From Planctomyces sp. SH-PL62 (lineage in GTDB: Bacteria > Planctomycetota > Planctomycetia > Planctomycetales > Planctomycetaceae), in the NCBI GenBank assembly GCA_945893045.1, contig CAMDEA010000032.1:1-55887 (forward strand): 55,887 nt of DNA, in the 5' to 3' direction. The position numbers and the translations under genes were made by a program. Positions within the stretch are counted from its first letter, which is position 1. Every line of letters begins with the position of its first letter. Below are positions 16,357 through 25,132 of the stretch, one piece after another. The notes below the pieces were generated by a model that saw nothing but the letters and a program-made list of their open reading frames with translations, was not told the origin of the DNA and ran no database searches.

Positions 16357-17289
16357 TTATCGCCATCGTGGCCCATCGACTTGATCGACCTTCAGCACAT
16401 GTTGAGGCCGCGTGTAAAGCGTTGGGCTGGACTTGAAACGGTCGCGGTTTTCGGGTGAGGCGAACAAGAACAGTTCGCCGTCGAAGTACGCTCCGAACTG
16501 CGTGCTGCCGGGAATGGCGCGGTCGGAATTCCAGAGAACTACCGGATCGCAGCCGAGCAAACGCGGAGCGTACTTGGCCGGGTCCGCTTGAAACTCGCGG
16601 TATTCCTCGGCATCGCACAGCAGATAGACGACCCCCTGATAGACGAGGGCGAGGTCCGTTTTGCCCTTGCGCCATTGGCGATGCTTCGCCAGCGACACGG
16701 GGCTGTAGCGGTCCAGGCCGACGAGCAGTTTGACTTCTGTGGCTGGCTTTTCGTCACGAACCGGTTCACGGTTTTGTTCGCTGACACGAGCGGTTCCGGC
16801 GGTGCTGTCTTGAGCAATCCGCTCGTCCTGAGAAGGTTGTGAGGGAGACTCGGGCTGCGGAGTGAATTGTTCGGCGACATGTCGTAATTGCGCGAGGTAC
16901 GTCTTTCGATCGCGTCCCCCTTCCGCCTTCAGCGCGACGACTCCATCGGGGGCGATGATCACATCGGTCGGCAAGCTCTTGATCTCAAACTGACTGATCA
17001 GATCCGGATGCTGGTCGCTGTCGATCATCACCGCGACGAACTGTCGAGCCAAAATGTCTCGCACATCGGCATGGTGCAAGACATCCTTTTCCATTTGGCG
17101 GCAAGGTGGGCACCAGGTGGCACCAAAGTGGATCAGCAGTGGTCGAGCCGCCTGCTTGGCTTCCTTGGCCGCGTCTGTGAAGTCGTGCTTCCAGACATCC
17201 GGCTTGTTTGCGCCGATCGCCGTCAGACTGACCAGCATCACCACGCCGGCGACCGCGGCCGAGCACCATAACATTTGAATTCGTCGCAT
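16357..17289 (-). CDS. Exported thioredoxin-fold protein with YHS-like C-terminal repeats
   Basis: 310 residues. N-terminal signal/anchor (LWCSAAVAGVVMLVSLTAIG), then a thioredoxin domain with FGATWCPPCRQM active site (Cys pair about residues 60-63) and the cis-Pro region SLPTDVII. A Ser/Gln-rich linker follows. The C-terminal half holds two YHS-like units: YSPVSLAK...YQGVVYLLCDAEEYREFQADPAKYAP with GCDPV, then FDGELFLFASPENRDRF. YHS modules are often linked to metal proteins. Likely a periplasmic thiol or metal-handling protein; the partner is unknown. Isolated on its strand between tRNA-Ser and pabA. Confidence 0.82.
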   Translation of the reverse strand: MRRIQMLWCSAAVAGVVMLVSLTAIGANKPDVWKHDFTDAAKEAKQAARPLLIHFGATWCPPCRQMEKDVLHHADVRDILARQFVAVMIDSDQHPDLISQFEIKSLPTDVIIAPDGVVALKAEGGRDRKTYLAQLRHVAEQFTPQPESPSQPSQDERIAQDSTAGTARVSEQNREPVRDEKPATEVKLLVGLDRYSPVSLAKHRQWRKGKTDLALVYQGVVYLLCDAEEYREFQADPAKYAPRLLGCDPVVLWNSDRAIPGSTQFGAYFDGELFLFASPENRDRFKSSPTLYTRPQHVLKVDQVDGPRWR

Positions 17290-17622
17290 CTTCTCACCTC
17301 ACCCGGAAACCGTCCGACGAGCTTCGTCCGGCATCTCTAGCCGTTCGTCCTGAACAGCTTGCCCTACGCGGGTAATCAACGTCTGGTTCTATCGACCTTG
17401 AGCGTCGAGAAAATCAAAACGGCTCTGCCGGTTCTGCCGAAGATGCCCACGCCGCTCGGCGCACGCGGCCAGTTGGTGAGAGTGGGTAAACTTGGCAGCG
17501 CGATGGCCGTCGCCTGACTCTCTGAGTCGGTGAACCCTTCGACGTAGAACGAGGCTCCTGGCCCGTTCGTCCTGCGGTTGAGCGGAATGCCGTCGGGATT
17601 GGAGACCCGACCTACGAAGACG
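17290..17622. other. Intergenic region with one REP-like hairpin
   Basis: No gene supported. A class A hairpin on the minus strand lies at 17592-17615: GTAG head, stem GTCGGG/CCCGAC, loop of 8. An open frame across 17376-17711 is read mainly through this repeat and is not a convincing gene. Confidence 0.5.
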
Positions 17623-18300
17623 CTACCAATGCAGCGGGCCGACGGAATTCCAATCGTCGTTTGTGGGTGACAGAGCCTCGCCCTGCTCCAGGCGGTCGAG
17701 GTCCGCGACATCGCAAGGACTTCGCGGACGGAGGCCAGCCAATTCCAGGAAATTGTGCATCAGCCGATGGCCACCGGAAGTCAGCACCGATTCGGGATGA
17801 AATTGCACACCGAACATCGGCCACTCTACGTGCTCCAGCGCCATCAGCACGCCGTCGAGCGTTCGCGCGGTTGGCCGCAGGCAAGACGGAAGCGTCGGCT
17901 CCCGGACAATCAGCGAGTGATATCGCGTCGCGGTCAACGGATTTGGCAAGCCGGCAAACAATCGTTGCTCATCGTGCTGGACCTGCGACGTGCGGCCGTG
18001 AACCGGTTCGGCGGCACGAACCACTTCACCTCCCAGTGCGGCCGCGATCGTTTGATGTCCCAAGCAAACTCCCAAGAGGGGAATCGTCGGTCCCAGTTGC
18101 CGGACGACTTCCAAGCTGATGCCCGCTTCGTTCGGTGTGCAAGGCCCGGGCGACAACACAATCGCGGACGGCTGCATCTCCGCCACCTCGGCGACCGTGA
18201 GGCGGTCGTTTCGCACGACGCAGACTTCGCACCCCAGCTCGCGAAAGTACCGCGCGAGGTTGAACACGAAACTGTCGTAGTTGTCGATCAAGAGAATCAT
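17623..18300 (-). CDS. pabA: Aminodeoxychorismate/anthranilate synthase glutamine amidotransferase subunit
   Basis: 225 residues. It releases ammonia from glutamine for the chorismate-using partner. Seen: IDNYDSFVFNLARYF, SPGPCTP, nucleophile Cys in GVCLGHQ (about residue 78), RYHSL, and catalytic His/Glu in QFHPESV. The C-terminus is about 25 residues longer than usual. It follows the pabB gene by 16 bases on the same strand. Such subunits often serve both folate and tryptophan synthesis; since the partner carries PIKGT, the folate role is favoured. Confidence 0.88.
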   Translation of the reverse strand: MILLIDNYDSFVFNLARYFRELGCEVCVVRNDRLTVAEVAEMQPSAIVLSPGPCTPNEAGISLEVVRQLGPTIPLLGVCLGHQTIAAALGGEVVRAAEPVHGRTSQVQHDEQRLFAGLPNPLTATRYHSLIVREPTLPSCLRPTARTLDGVLMALEHVEWPMFGVQFHPESVLTSGGHRLMHNFLELAGLRPRSPCDVADLDRLEQGEALSPTNDDWNSVGPLHW

Positions 18301-18316
18301 GGAGAGGTCGCAGAAG

Positions 18317-19744
18317 TCAGAGGTCAGAAGTCAGAGGTGGTAAAGCTCGTAACATGCCGGCGGCTTTGTCGAGCGTCTCTTCGTATTCGGCGGCCGGGTC
18401 GGACTGAGCGACGATGCCACCGCCGACGGAGCATTGAATCCAGCCACGACGGACCGTGAAGGTCCGAATCAGGATGTTGCTGTCGGCCGAGCCGTCGAAG
18501 CCGACATAGAACAAGCTGCCGCAATACGGCCCGCGCGCGGTCGGTTCCAGTTCAGCGATGATCTCCATTGCGCGGACCTTCGGAGCGCCGGTGATCGAGC
18601 CGCCGGGAAAGATCGCCGCCAATAAGTCCCACGCATCACGTTGCCGACCGGCTGAGTCGTGGTCCAGAGTACCCAGTACGACTGACACCAAGTGCTGCAC
18701 GGTCTCGTAGGATTCGACCGCGCACAAACTCGGCACTCGGATGGAGCCTGGAGAGCAGACCTTCGACAGATCGTTGCGCAGCAGGTCCACGATCATCACG
18801 TTCTCGGCCTGATCCTTCTCGCTCTCACGCAGTTCGTCTTCGGTAAAGAGATCCGCTTCCGGTCGATGCCGTCGCCGCCGAGTTCCTTTGATCGGCCGCG
18901 TCTCAACCACGCCGTCTTGCACACGCACGAACCGCTCCGGCGAGGCGCTCGCAATCGTCCAATCGTCGCACGAAAAATATCCCGCGAACGGCGCGGGGTT
19001 GAGCTGCCTCAACCGCAGGTACAACGCGAGTGCGTCTTCGCGAGTGGGAAACAGCAACCGCTGTGACAGGTTCACTTGAAAGACATCGCCAGCGTGGATG
19101 TATTCGATCACTCGCTCGACCGCGCAAAGATATTCATCGCGTGAGAAGTTGCTGCCTCCGCTGTCAAAGGGGCTGCGCGTGAACGGGTGGAGCACATTTT
19201 CAACGTGCTTGAGTGGGCCGGGCACGTTGGAAACGTGCCCCACGTTGAGCCGGGTAATCACCGCCTGCATTCGTTCTGCCGCACGGCGTTCGCGCGCGAT
19301 GCCCTCGGCGGGAAAGCCGTGTGAGATGATCCACGCTTTGCCGAGTTCGTGATCCCACGCGATCACCCAGTCGTACAGCCCAACCGCCAACCACGGCAAC
19401 TCGAATTCGTTGATAGCTGGACGTGGCAATTGTTCCCACGCGCCGCCCAACTCGTAGGACAGCAACCCGGCCGCACCACCTTGAAACGGCGGTAGCCCCG
19501 GCACCGCCTCGGTGACGAAGCGTTGCGACCACTCACGCAACCGAGCGAACGGATCGACTCCGAACGGCACGCTCGCGAGTTCCTCAAACTCAAACGGATC
19601 GGCCGCGAGAAACGAATAGCGACCCAACTCCGGACGACGCGACGCGCTATCGAACAGCACGACGTTCGGCCAATCGGCGAAACGGCGCAATGTCTCAGCG
19701 ACATCGGGCGGCTGATCGAGCGGCTGAATCAACGGCAGCGACAT
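18317..19744 (-). CDS. pabB: Aminodeoxychorismate synthase component I
   Basis: 475 residues. It converts chorismate plus ammonia to 4-amino-4-deoxychorismate for folate synthesis. Seen: RYSFLAADP at the N-terminus, YIHAGDVFQVNLSQR, PIKGTRRR (Lys about 286; the Lys in PIKGT marks PabB, while TrpE has PIAGT), ENVMIVDLLRNDL, and FPGGSITGAPK, all of the chorismate-utilising fold. Residues about 166-176 (NVGHVSNVPG) come from an inserted hairpin element between the N-terminal domain and the catalytic domain. Gene order pabB-pabA, same strand. Confidence 0.9.
   Translation of the reverse strand: MSLPLIQPLDQPPDVAETLRRFADWPNVVLFDSASRRPELGRYSFLAADPFEFEELASVPFGVDPFARLREWSQRFVTEAVPGLPPFQGGAAGLLSYELGGAWEQLPRPAINEFELPWLAVGLYDWVIAWDHELGKAWIISHGFPAEGIARERRAAERMQAVITRLNVGHVSNVPGPLKHVENVLHPFTRSPFDSGGSNFSRDEYLCAVERVIEYIHAGDVFQVNLSQRLLFPTREDALALYLRLRQLNPAPFAGYFSCDDWTIASASPERFVRVQDGVVETRPIKGTRRRRHRPEADLFTEDELRESEKDQAENVMIVDLLRNDLSKVCSPGSIRVPSLCAVESYETVQHLVSVVLGTLDHDSAGRQRDAWDLLAAIFPGGSITGAPKVRAMEIIAELEPTARGPYCGSLFYVGFDGSADSNILIRTFTVRRGWIQCSVGGGIVAQSDPAAEYEETLDKAAGMLRALPPLTSDL
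19220..19244 (-). repeat. Class A REP-like hairpin inside pabB
   Basis: Minus strand: GTGG head, stem GGCACGTT/AACGTGCC, loop tcc, immediately translated in the pabB frame as VGHVSNVPG. Related outer words caacgtg (19201) and cacgttg (19241) suggest a decayed second unit. Confidence 0.75.
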
Positions 19745-19769
19745 GGGTTCAAGCTCTCGGCGAAGCGAA

Positions 19770-19855
19770 GGGGTCGGGAGTCTTTTTCAGGCCGCCAAGC
19801 GTTTGTGAGTCAATCAATTGCCTGTGGCGGCGGCCTGAAAAAGACTCCCGACCCC
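19770..19855. repeat. Class B long palindrome, 86-nt family, copy 1
   Basis: Perfect 27-bp arms at 19770-19796 and 19829-19855, beginning ggggtcgggagtctttttca. The centre is 32 nt. It lies between the start of pabB and the end of the next leftward gene. A second copy of identical total length is at 37418-37503. Confidence 0.9.
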
Positions 19856-19876
19856 GTGGCTCACATCGTCGCGAGT

Positions 19877-21256
19877 TCAACGTCCCGTTCGCAACGGAAC
19901 GTCGCGGAGATCAAATTCGAGCGGCACGTCGAGGATCAGCGTCGGTGCGACATACCGGAAGCGGTATTCGCTGGCCGGGAGCGGGAGTTTCTCGAAGCGA
20001 TACGTCACCGCGATGCTGCCATCTGGCTGGACGTCGCTGTCGATATTCGTCGGCTTGAGCAAGCTCACATCGTTCATCGTCGCGCCTGTTGGCGACTTCT
20101 CGGTCGGCATCATGCCGGCTCGGACAAGTCCTGCGACGTTGAACAACATCCACGAGCGATGCGACTCAAACGCCGGCCCGCCCGTGTCGTAAATCACGAG
20201 CGCGGTCACTTCCAAAACGTTGTCCTTCGCGCCGCCGCCGGTTTCCCAACGCAGCACTTTGACGGTCACGCCTCCGCGCCGTCGCGAAACGCCGTGAGCT
20301 TCCTTTCCCGCCGGAAACTCCAACGCCTCTTCGCCGGCCGCCGTTTCAATGTGCAGCTTGCCGGAGATTGACAGCGATGACCAATCTCCCTCCGGACGCC
20401 GGAAGTCGAGCGGCACCGACATTTGTCGGCGTCCTTGCCCGAAGGTCAGCTCCAACTTCGCATCGGGAGAGTACGGTTGCCAGCCCGCCATAGCAGACTT
20501 GTCCTTCGTGACCTTTCGTCGGCCATTCACCGCGACATCCACCACCGAGCACTTCAAGAATAACGGCCGCAGCCGAGGCTCTGACATCACATCCAATTCC
20601 AGCCGCAGCAGCGGACCAGCCTGTTCTCCGACGACCGTTCGTTCGCGAATCGACTTCAGTGCGATGCGAAATGCCTTCGACTGTGTCGCCGCCAAGACCG
20701 ATCGCGGCGATTCGTCGTTCGCTGCCGCGGTTATCGGAAACATCCGCAACCGCGCCGGTGAGCCAACGAACGACCAACTCAGTTCGTGTTGTTTCGACGT
20801 GGCTTCGATCACGTCCCAGAATGTCGGCCGGTCGAGCAACTCGACCGGCTTCGACAACAGCTCTTTTGGCAAGTCGTCGGTCACGATCACATTGCCAGTT
20901 TCTTTTGTCAGTCGCAACAGCGTCTCGCCAACCGACTGCGAACCAGCACCCGACAGCCGAGTCGCATTCACTGAATCTTCCGCCTTCTGCCGCTCCAACT
21001 TCGCGCGCACATCGCGAATCGCTTCCGCCGTCGCGCGGCTGCCGAGCGATTCCGGTTCCGGCAACCACTTCAACGCCGCCGGTCCCAGCTTCAAGAGTTC
21101 CTTTTTGGCCTCATCCCGCTCCGCCTTGCGATTCCCATCCAACCGCACGACCCAACGCCGCACAGCCGACTCGTCAACGATTTCGTCAGCGAACGTCCGA
21201 TCAATCGTGAGGCACAACAGGTTCATCGCCAACACGATTTGGAAAACCGAACGCAT
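19877..21256 (-). CDS. Exported hypothetical protein with HEAT-like and STN-like N-terminal parts
   Basis: 459 residues from Met at 21256; Met codons at 21277 and 21301 are alternatives, none with a strong ribosome site. A signal peptide (MRSVFQIVLAMNLLCLTI) is followed by a helical segment (RRWVVRLDGNRKAERDEAKKEL), seen in planctomycete exported proteins. A part near VGETLLRLTKETGNVIV and LPKELLSKPVELLDRPTFWDVIE resembles secretin/TonB N-terminal (STN) modules. The rest is beta-rich and unrecognised. Function unknown; likely periplasmic. Confidence 0.72.
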   Translation of the reverse strand: MRSVFQIVLAMNLLCLTIDRTFADEIVDESAVRRWVVRLDGNRKAERDEAKKELLKLGPAALKWLPEPESLGSRATAEAIRDVRAKLERQKAEDSVNATRLSGAGSQSVGETLLRLTKETGNVIVTDDLPKELLSKPVELLDRPTFWDVIEATSKQHELSWSFVGSPARLRMFPITAAANDESPRSVLAATQSKAFRIALKSIRERTVVGEQAGPLLRLELDVMSEPRLRPLFLKCSVVDVAVNGRRKVTKDKSAMAGWQPYSPDAKLELTFGQGRRQMSVPLDFRRPEGDWSSLSISGKLHIETAAGEEALEFPAGKEAHGVSRRRGGVTVKVLRWETGGGAKDNVLEVTALVIYDTGGPAFESHRSWMLFNVAGLVRAGMMPTEKSPTGATMNDVSLLKPTNIDSDVQPDGSIAVTYRFEKLPLPASEYRFRYVAPTLILDVPLEFDLRDVPLRTGR

Positions 21257-21371
21257 TCTCTGACACACGCAGGACATCGTCGACTCGTCTGAAAAGACCA
21301 TTGGTGGAAGGCTCGCGGATTGGAATTCAACACGGGCATTCTAATCAACGGCAGCCAGGTTCGGCTCCCAG

Positions 21372-21466
21372 GGGTCGTGCGTTCAAAATTCAAAATTGGC
21401 GGAGTGAAAACAAAGGTGTCACCAACACACTTCGTCCGCCAGTTTTGAATTTTGAACGCACGACCC
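21372..21466. repeat. Class B long palindrome, 95-nt family, copy 1
   Basis: Arms 21372-21403 and 21435-21466, 31 of 32 complementary, starting gggtcgtgcgttcaaaattc. The total is 95 nt, as in copy 2 at 43187-43281. The centre differs almost completely between copies. It lies 8 bases from the end of a phosphoesterase remnant. Confidence 0.92.
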
Positions 21467-21474
21467 TTTCGAAA

Positions 21475-21660
21475 TCAGGCGTGCTTCGGAATCGAAAGGA
21501 ACTCCACGTCGCGCGATTCCAAATCGAGCAGCGCGACGGTGAACTCGCTGGCTCGGTGCAGTGCTCCGGGATTGATCCGTCGGACAGGCCCGTCTTGCCA
21601 GTCGTGACGCAGGTGCGAATGCGAGATAAGACCAGTGCTCGGACGGAAGGCTTGGTCTTC
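21475..21660 (-). pseudogene. C-terminal remnant of a calcineurin-like (YfcE-type) phosphoesterase
   Basis: Minus strand reads EDQAFRPSTGLISHSHLR, then PVRRINPGALHRASEFTVAL and LDLESRDVEF before a stop at 21475. The H-x-H and NPGAL...TVALLD pattern is the end of YfcE/MJ0936-type phosphoesterases. The metal-binding N-terminal half (DxH, GNCD, N) is absent, and no start is visible. The remaining parts of 21257-21956 carry only the palindrome and the promoter region of the next gene. Confidence 0.65.
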
Positions 21661-21956
21661 ACTCCGGCGATCGTGCCAGAACCGTGTTTACCTTCAAAGC
21701 TGATCCAAAACGATTCGTTGCCCGCAACGGGCAAGCCATTGGCAGTGGCGGAACACTGGAGTGCCGCGTTCATGGCCGAGGCGGCTGGATTCCTCAGTCC
21801 GGCGCGGATGCGGTCGCTGGAAGATCGTTATCAATCCCACGCCCTCCAACCTTCGATCGCCGCGCACGCCGATGGCGTTGCGGTTAAACCTCTCGCCAAC
21901 ACCGTTTGCGGGATCGCTAACGGGGTGATCCCCCGACTTAAGCTCAGGACGTTGCC

Positions 21957-23165
21957 ATGCTCAACCGTGTTTATGCCGTTGCCACGATGGATACTAAAGG
22001 GAACGAGATTGCCTTCGTTGCCGATCGCATTCGGACTTGCGGCGTTGACGTGGTGACTGTCGATGTCGGGACGAAAGCCCCGGCGGTCGCGTTGCCGGAT
22101 GTGTCGCGCGAGCAAGTGGCGGCGAGTTGCCCAAACACGAATCCGCTGACGAAGACGGATCGCGGCGAGGCGGTGATGGAGATGTCGGCCGCATTGATCG
22201 AGTTTCTCAAGATCGAACACGCGGCCGGCAGAGTCGCGGGTGTGATCGGGATTGGCGGCGGAGGTGGGACCGCGCTGATCACTCCGGCGTTGCGAGCGTT
22301 GCCGGTCGGTGTGCCCAAGGTGATGGTCAGCACGATGGCCAGCGGCAATGTTGGGCCGTATGTCGATTGCGCCGATCTGACGATGATGTATTCGGTGGTT
22401 GATGTGGCGGGGATCAATTCGGTGTCTCGGCGAGTACTGGCGAATGCGGCGCACGCGATCGCTGGCATGGTGCAGCACTCGCTGCCAACCACTGCCGAGA
22501 AGCCGACGCTGGGCATGACGATGTTTGGTGTGACGACTCCGTGCGTCGATGCCGTGCGGAAGTCTTTGGAGGCGCGAGGCTACGACTGTCTCGTGTTTCA
22601 CGCGACCGGGTCGGGTGATCGGGCGATGGAGAATTTGGTTCGCAGCGAACTAATTCAAGGGGTGATCGACGTCACCACGACGGCTGTCGCCGACGAAGTT
22701 GTCGGTGGCGTACTCGCCTGTGGGCCGCACCGCTTTGACGCGATCCTCACTGCGCGCGTGCCATACGTGTTGAGCGTCGGGGCGCTCGACATGGTGAATT
22801 TTGGAGCCAAGGAAACCGTGCCGGCCAAGTTCCAAGGTCGCAGGCTGCACGTTCACAACGCTCAGGTCACACTGATGCGGACGACGGCCGAGGAGAATCG
22901 CCAGTTCGCGCGCTGGATCGCGAACAAACTCAATCGCTCGACGTCGCCGCTGACGCTGCTGATTCCGGAACGCGGACTCTCAACGATTGATGCTCCCGGT
23001 CAGCCGTTTCACGATCCTGGCGCGGACGCGGCGCTGTTCGAAGAACTTGAACGCTTGGTCGAGCAGAGCGAGCAACGCCGGATCGAACGCCTGCCGCTGC
23101 ACATCAACGATCTCGAGTTCGCGGCGGCGCTGGTGAAGTCGTTTTTATCTCTGACCGGTCAGTGA
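21957..23165 (+). CDS. Tm-1-like ATP-binding domain protein (UPF0261)
   Basis: 402 residues, the typical size. The family is named for tomato Tm-1; bacterial members are of unclear metabolic role. Seen: YAVATMDTKGNEIAFVAD at the N-terminus, VIGIGGGGGTALITPALRALPVGVPK (ATP-binding glycine-rich region), STMASGNVGPYVD, GMTMFGVTTPCVDAVR, VFHATGSGDRAME, and LIPERGLSTID near the end. All family landmarks are intact. It often occurs beside a TIM-barrel partner, which is not present here. Confidence 0.88.
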   Translation: MLNRVYAVATMDTKGNEIAFVADRIRTCGVDVVTVDVGTKAPAVALPDVSREQVAASCPNTNPLTKTDRGEAVMEMSAALIEFLKIEHAAGRVAGVIGIGGGGGTALITPALRALPVGVPKVMVSTMASGNVGPYVDCADLTMMYSVVDVAGINSVSRRVLANAAHAIAGMVQHSLPTTAEKPTLGMTMFGVTTPCVDAVRKSLEARGYDCLVFHATGSGDRAMENLVRSELIQGVIDVTTTAVADEVVGGVLACGPHRFDAILTARVPYVLSVGALDMVNFGAKETVPAKFQGRRLHVHNAQVTLMRTTAEENRQFARWIANKLNRSTSPLTLLIPERGLSTIDAPGQPFHDPGADAALFEELERLVEQSEQRRIERLPLHINDLEFAAALVKSFLSLTGQ

Positions 23166-23189
23166 CCCCGGACCTCGCCCGACTGCGAC

Positions 23190-24149
23190 TTACTCGTCCA
23201 GCGGCAGTTCATCCACCGGGACGATTTTCACGCGGTGGGTGGGGCGTGGTGAGCGGTAGTAGTCGAAGTCAGCGGAATAGGGGGTATCCAGCGGACCGTG
23301 CAGAAACACTCCTTCGACGCCCCACTTGCTCTCGATGATGATCGAACCGTCGTTGAGCACGCCGCGAACCAGGCCGGAATGCACGATGTTTCGGTTGGCG
23401 TCCCGATAGATGATGACATCTCCGGCCAGAGCCTCTTCAACGACTTCGTACGCGTTATCGTCCAGAATCCGCTGGACGGCATCGCCTGTGATCAAGTACT
23501 GCCCATCCAGAAACACCCAGCCGTGGCAGTTCGCCAGCGGGCCGGCGGGAGCGCGCTGAATCATGTTGCCGTTGTACTCGACGTAAATTTTCTCTTGTGA
23601 TTCGCTATCCACCGATCCGGCCGCGCCTTCGTCCAGACGATAGACCTTGATGGGATGGTTACCGTCGGTGAGCGCCACGAACTCCAGAACCTGCTGGCTC
23701 TGCTTTCCCGGCGAAATGGTGAGCGAGATCGGTTTTTTGCCGAGGGGCTTCAAGTGCTCCTGAAACTGATGCGACGACCAGGCGACCAGGCCCACTGACG
23801 AAGCCAGCAAGAACCAGGCGGTGGGTCGACGACGAAAAAGTTCCCACGGCGTCTTGGAGTGTTTCAAATGCAACCATGCCAACCACATGGTGGTCGCGAT
23901 GACCGCCACGGTACCCGCCAGGCGATATTGCGACCCCAGACTGCGATGCGCGAGGTTCAAGCCCTCGACGGCAAACAGGCACAAGATGAGCGCGGCGGCG
24001 AAGGCCGTGACGCGATTCCACGGCATGAAACGCTCGGTCTTGCCGAAGAGGAACCGCACGGCATAGCCGCTGGTGACGCACGCGCTCAAGATGAACGACA
24101 TCAACCAAAACGTGTAGTTGACTTCAAAGAGTTCGTTGAGCGGGTTCAT
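23190..24149 (-). CDS. Membrane protein with C-terminal NlpC/P60-like domain
   Basis: 319 residues. Four hydrophobic segments in the first ~130 residues (for example FWLMSFILSACVTSGYAV and WFLLASSVGLVAW), then an exposed domain of about 190 residues. Its end has NCHGWVFLDGQY, GDVIIYRD, HSGLVRGV and ESKWGVEG, matching the Cys, His and SKWG-type pattern of NlpC/P60-like or related papain-fold peptidases. If active, it would cleave cell-wall peptides or act as a transglutaminase-like enzyme (inference). Convergent with the Tm-1-like gene. Confidence 0.7.
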   Translation of the reverse strand: MNPLNELFEVNYTFWLMSFILSACVTSGYAVRFLFGKTERFMPWNRVTAFAAALILCLFAVEGLNLAHRSLGSQYRLAGTVAVIATTMWLAWLHLKHSKTPWELFRRRPTAWFLLASSVGLVAWSSHQFQEHLKPLGKKPISLTISPGKQSQQVLEFVALTDGNHPIKVYRLDEGAAGSVDSESQEKIYVEYNGNMIQRAPAGPLANCHGWVFLDGQYLITGDAVQRILDDNAYEVVEEALAGDVIIYRDANRNIVHSGLVRGVLNDGSIIIESKWGVEGVFLHGPLDTPYSADFDYYRSPRPTHRVKIVPVDELPLDE

Positions 24150-24231
24150 CAGCGCAAGCCATCATAAGCAAGGTTGATCAGCGCGAGAATTACGGTCGGC
24201 GGAGGACCAGTGGCACCTTGGCCGGAACTGT

Positions 24232-24900
24232 TCAACCTGCCTTGGGTTCGTCCCGCGGTGTGACGCCCAACACGATGTCGAACCGCGCGGTCAGTTCGCG
24301 GAGCCGAGAATCTGGGATCGGTGCAAAGTCCACCAGCACCGATTCGCGGGCCTTGTCGTCGCGGATGCTCCGCAGGATGCCGTCCTTCTCGTTACCCGGA
24401 TGTCCCTTCACATAGCACTGGGTGACGAACTTGTCTTGGCCGGGAACTTTGACCGCGACGTGGATGTGCGGCGTGCGGCCGGGATACGCCACCGGCTTGA
24501 TCGTGCGGAATCCGTATTCGCCGGCCCGTCCCGTCACGAAGCGGCCAAAGCCCTGAAAGTGCCGGTCGCGCTTGTCCGCATTGCCAGTCTTGGAATGCAA
24601 GTAGGCTCCGTTGTTGTCGCACTGCCAGATTTCGACGACCGCGTTACGAATCGGAGTGCCGCTGGCATCGAGGATGCGGCCGGACAAATGCGTGATCTCG
24701 CCGACGGCCGGGGTCAGCGTGTCGTTGATGACGATCAAATCATTGTCAGTGTCGAGCGGCAGCTTGTCGGGATAGAACGGCCCCTCCGTCTGCTTCGGAG
24801 TGCGTGTCAGTTCATCCGCGAAAACACCCGGCACGGACCAAGCGGAAACTCCAAACGCGAGGCTGCTCAAGAATTGTCGGCGAGTCGATGGGAAGATCAT
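24232..24900 (-). CDS. Exported intradiol ring-cleavage dioxygenase
   Basis: 222 residues. Start at 24900 has GAGGAG about 10 bases upstream; the longer frame is not supported. A Tat-type signal STRRQFLSSLAFGVSAW is present, so it folds before export. The catalytic core has the usual non-haem Fe(III) ligands: Tyr in NGAYLHS, Tyr in VAYPGRTPH, and two His in PHIHVAV. The family opens catechol-type rings between hydroxyls. Exported planctomycete members may act on lignin- or algae-derived phenolics (inference). ADELTRTPKQTEGPFYP is the typical beginning. Confidence 0.88.
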   Translation of the reverse strand: MIFPSTRRQFLSSLAFGVSAWSVPGVFADELTRTPKQTEGPFYPDKLPLDTDNDLIVINDTLTPAVGEITHLSGRILDASGTPIRNAVVEIWQCDNNGAYLHSKTGNADKRDRHFQGFGRFVTGRAGEYGFRTIKPVAYPGRTPHIHVAVKVPGQDKFVTQCYVKGHPGNEKDGILRSIRDDKARESVLVDFAPIPDSRLRELTARFDIVLGVTPRDEPKAG

Positions 24901-25132
24901 GCTGAGCTTTCTCCTCTGAGAAACGAGACGGCCGCTCTCGTTCGGTGGGTGGCAGGCGGGAAAGAATGAAGGGTCCGCCAACCGGTGAAAAGTCCATGCC
25001 GCCGATCTGCGCGATTTCTTCACGGATTGCCACCGATGCGATGTCGGGAGCGTTCCGCAGGGAAATCGGATCAACACACGGAGTGAAATCGGAGATGATT
25101 GATAGAGGGATTCTGGCGGGGCCGTCTCGGAG

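Noticed and set aside
17376..17711. Open frame between the thioredoxin and pabA genes
   Set aside because: It runs through a GTAG hairpin (VGRVSNPDG-like peptide) and overlaps the end of pabA in another frame; no domain or ribosome site.
21390..21773. Frame over the phosphoesterase remnant
   Set aside because: The genuine homology is in a different frame of the same strand, so this one is a shadow.
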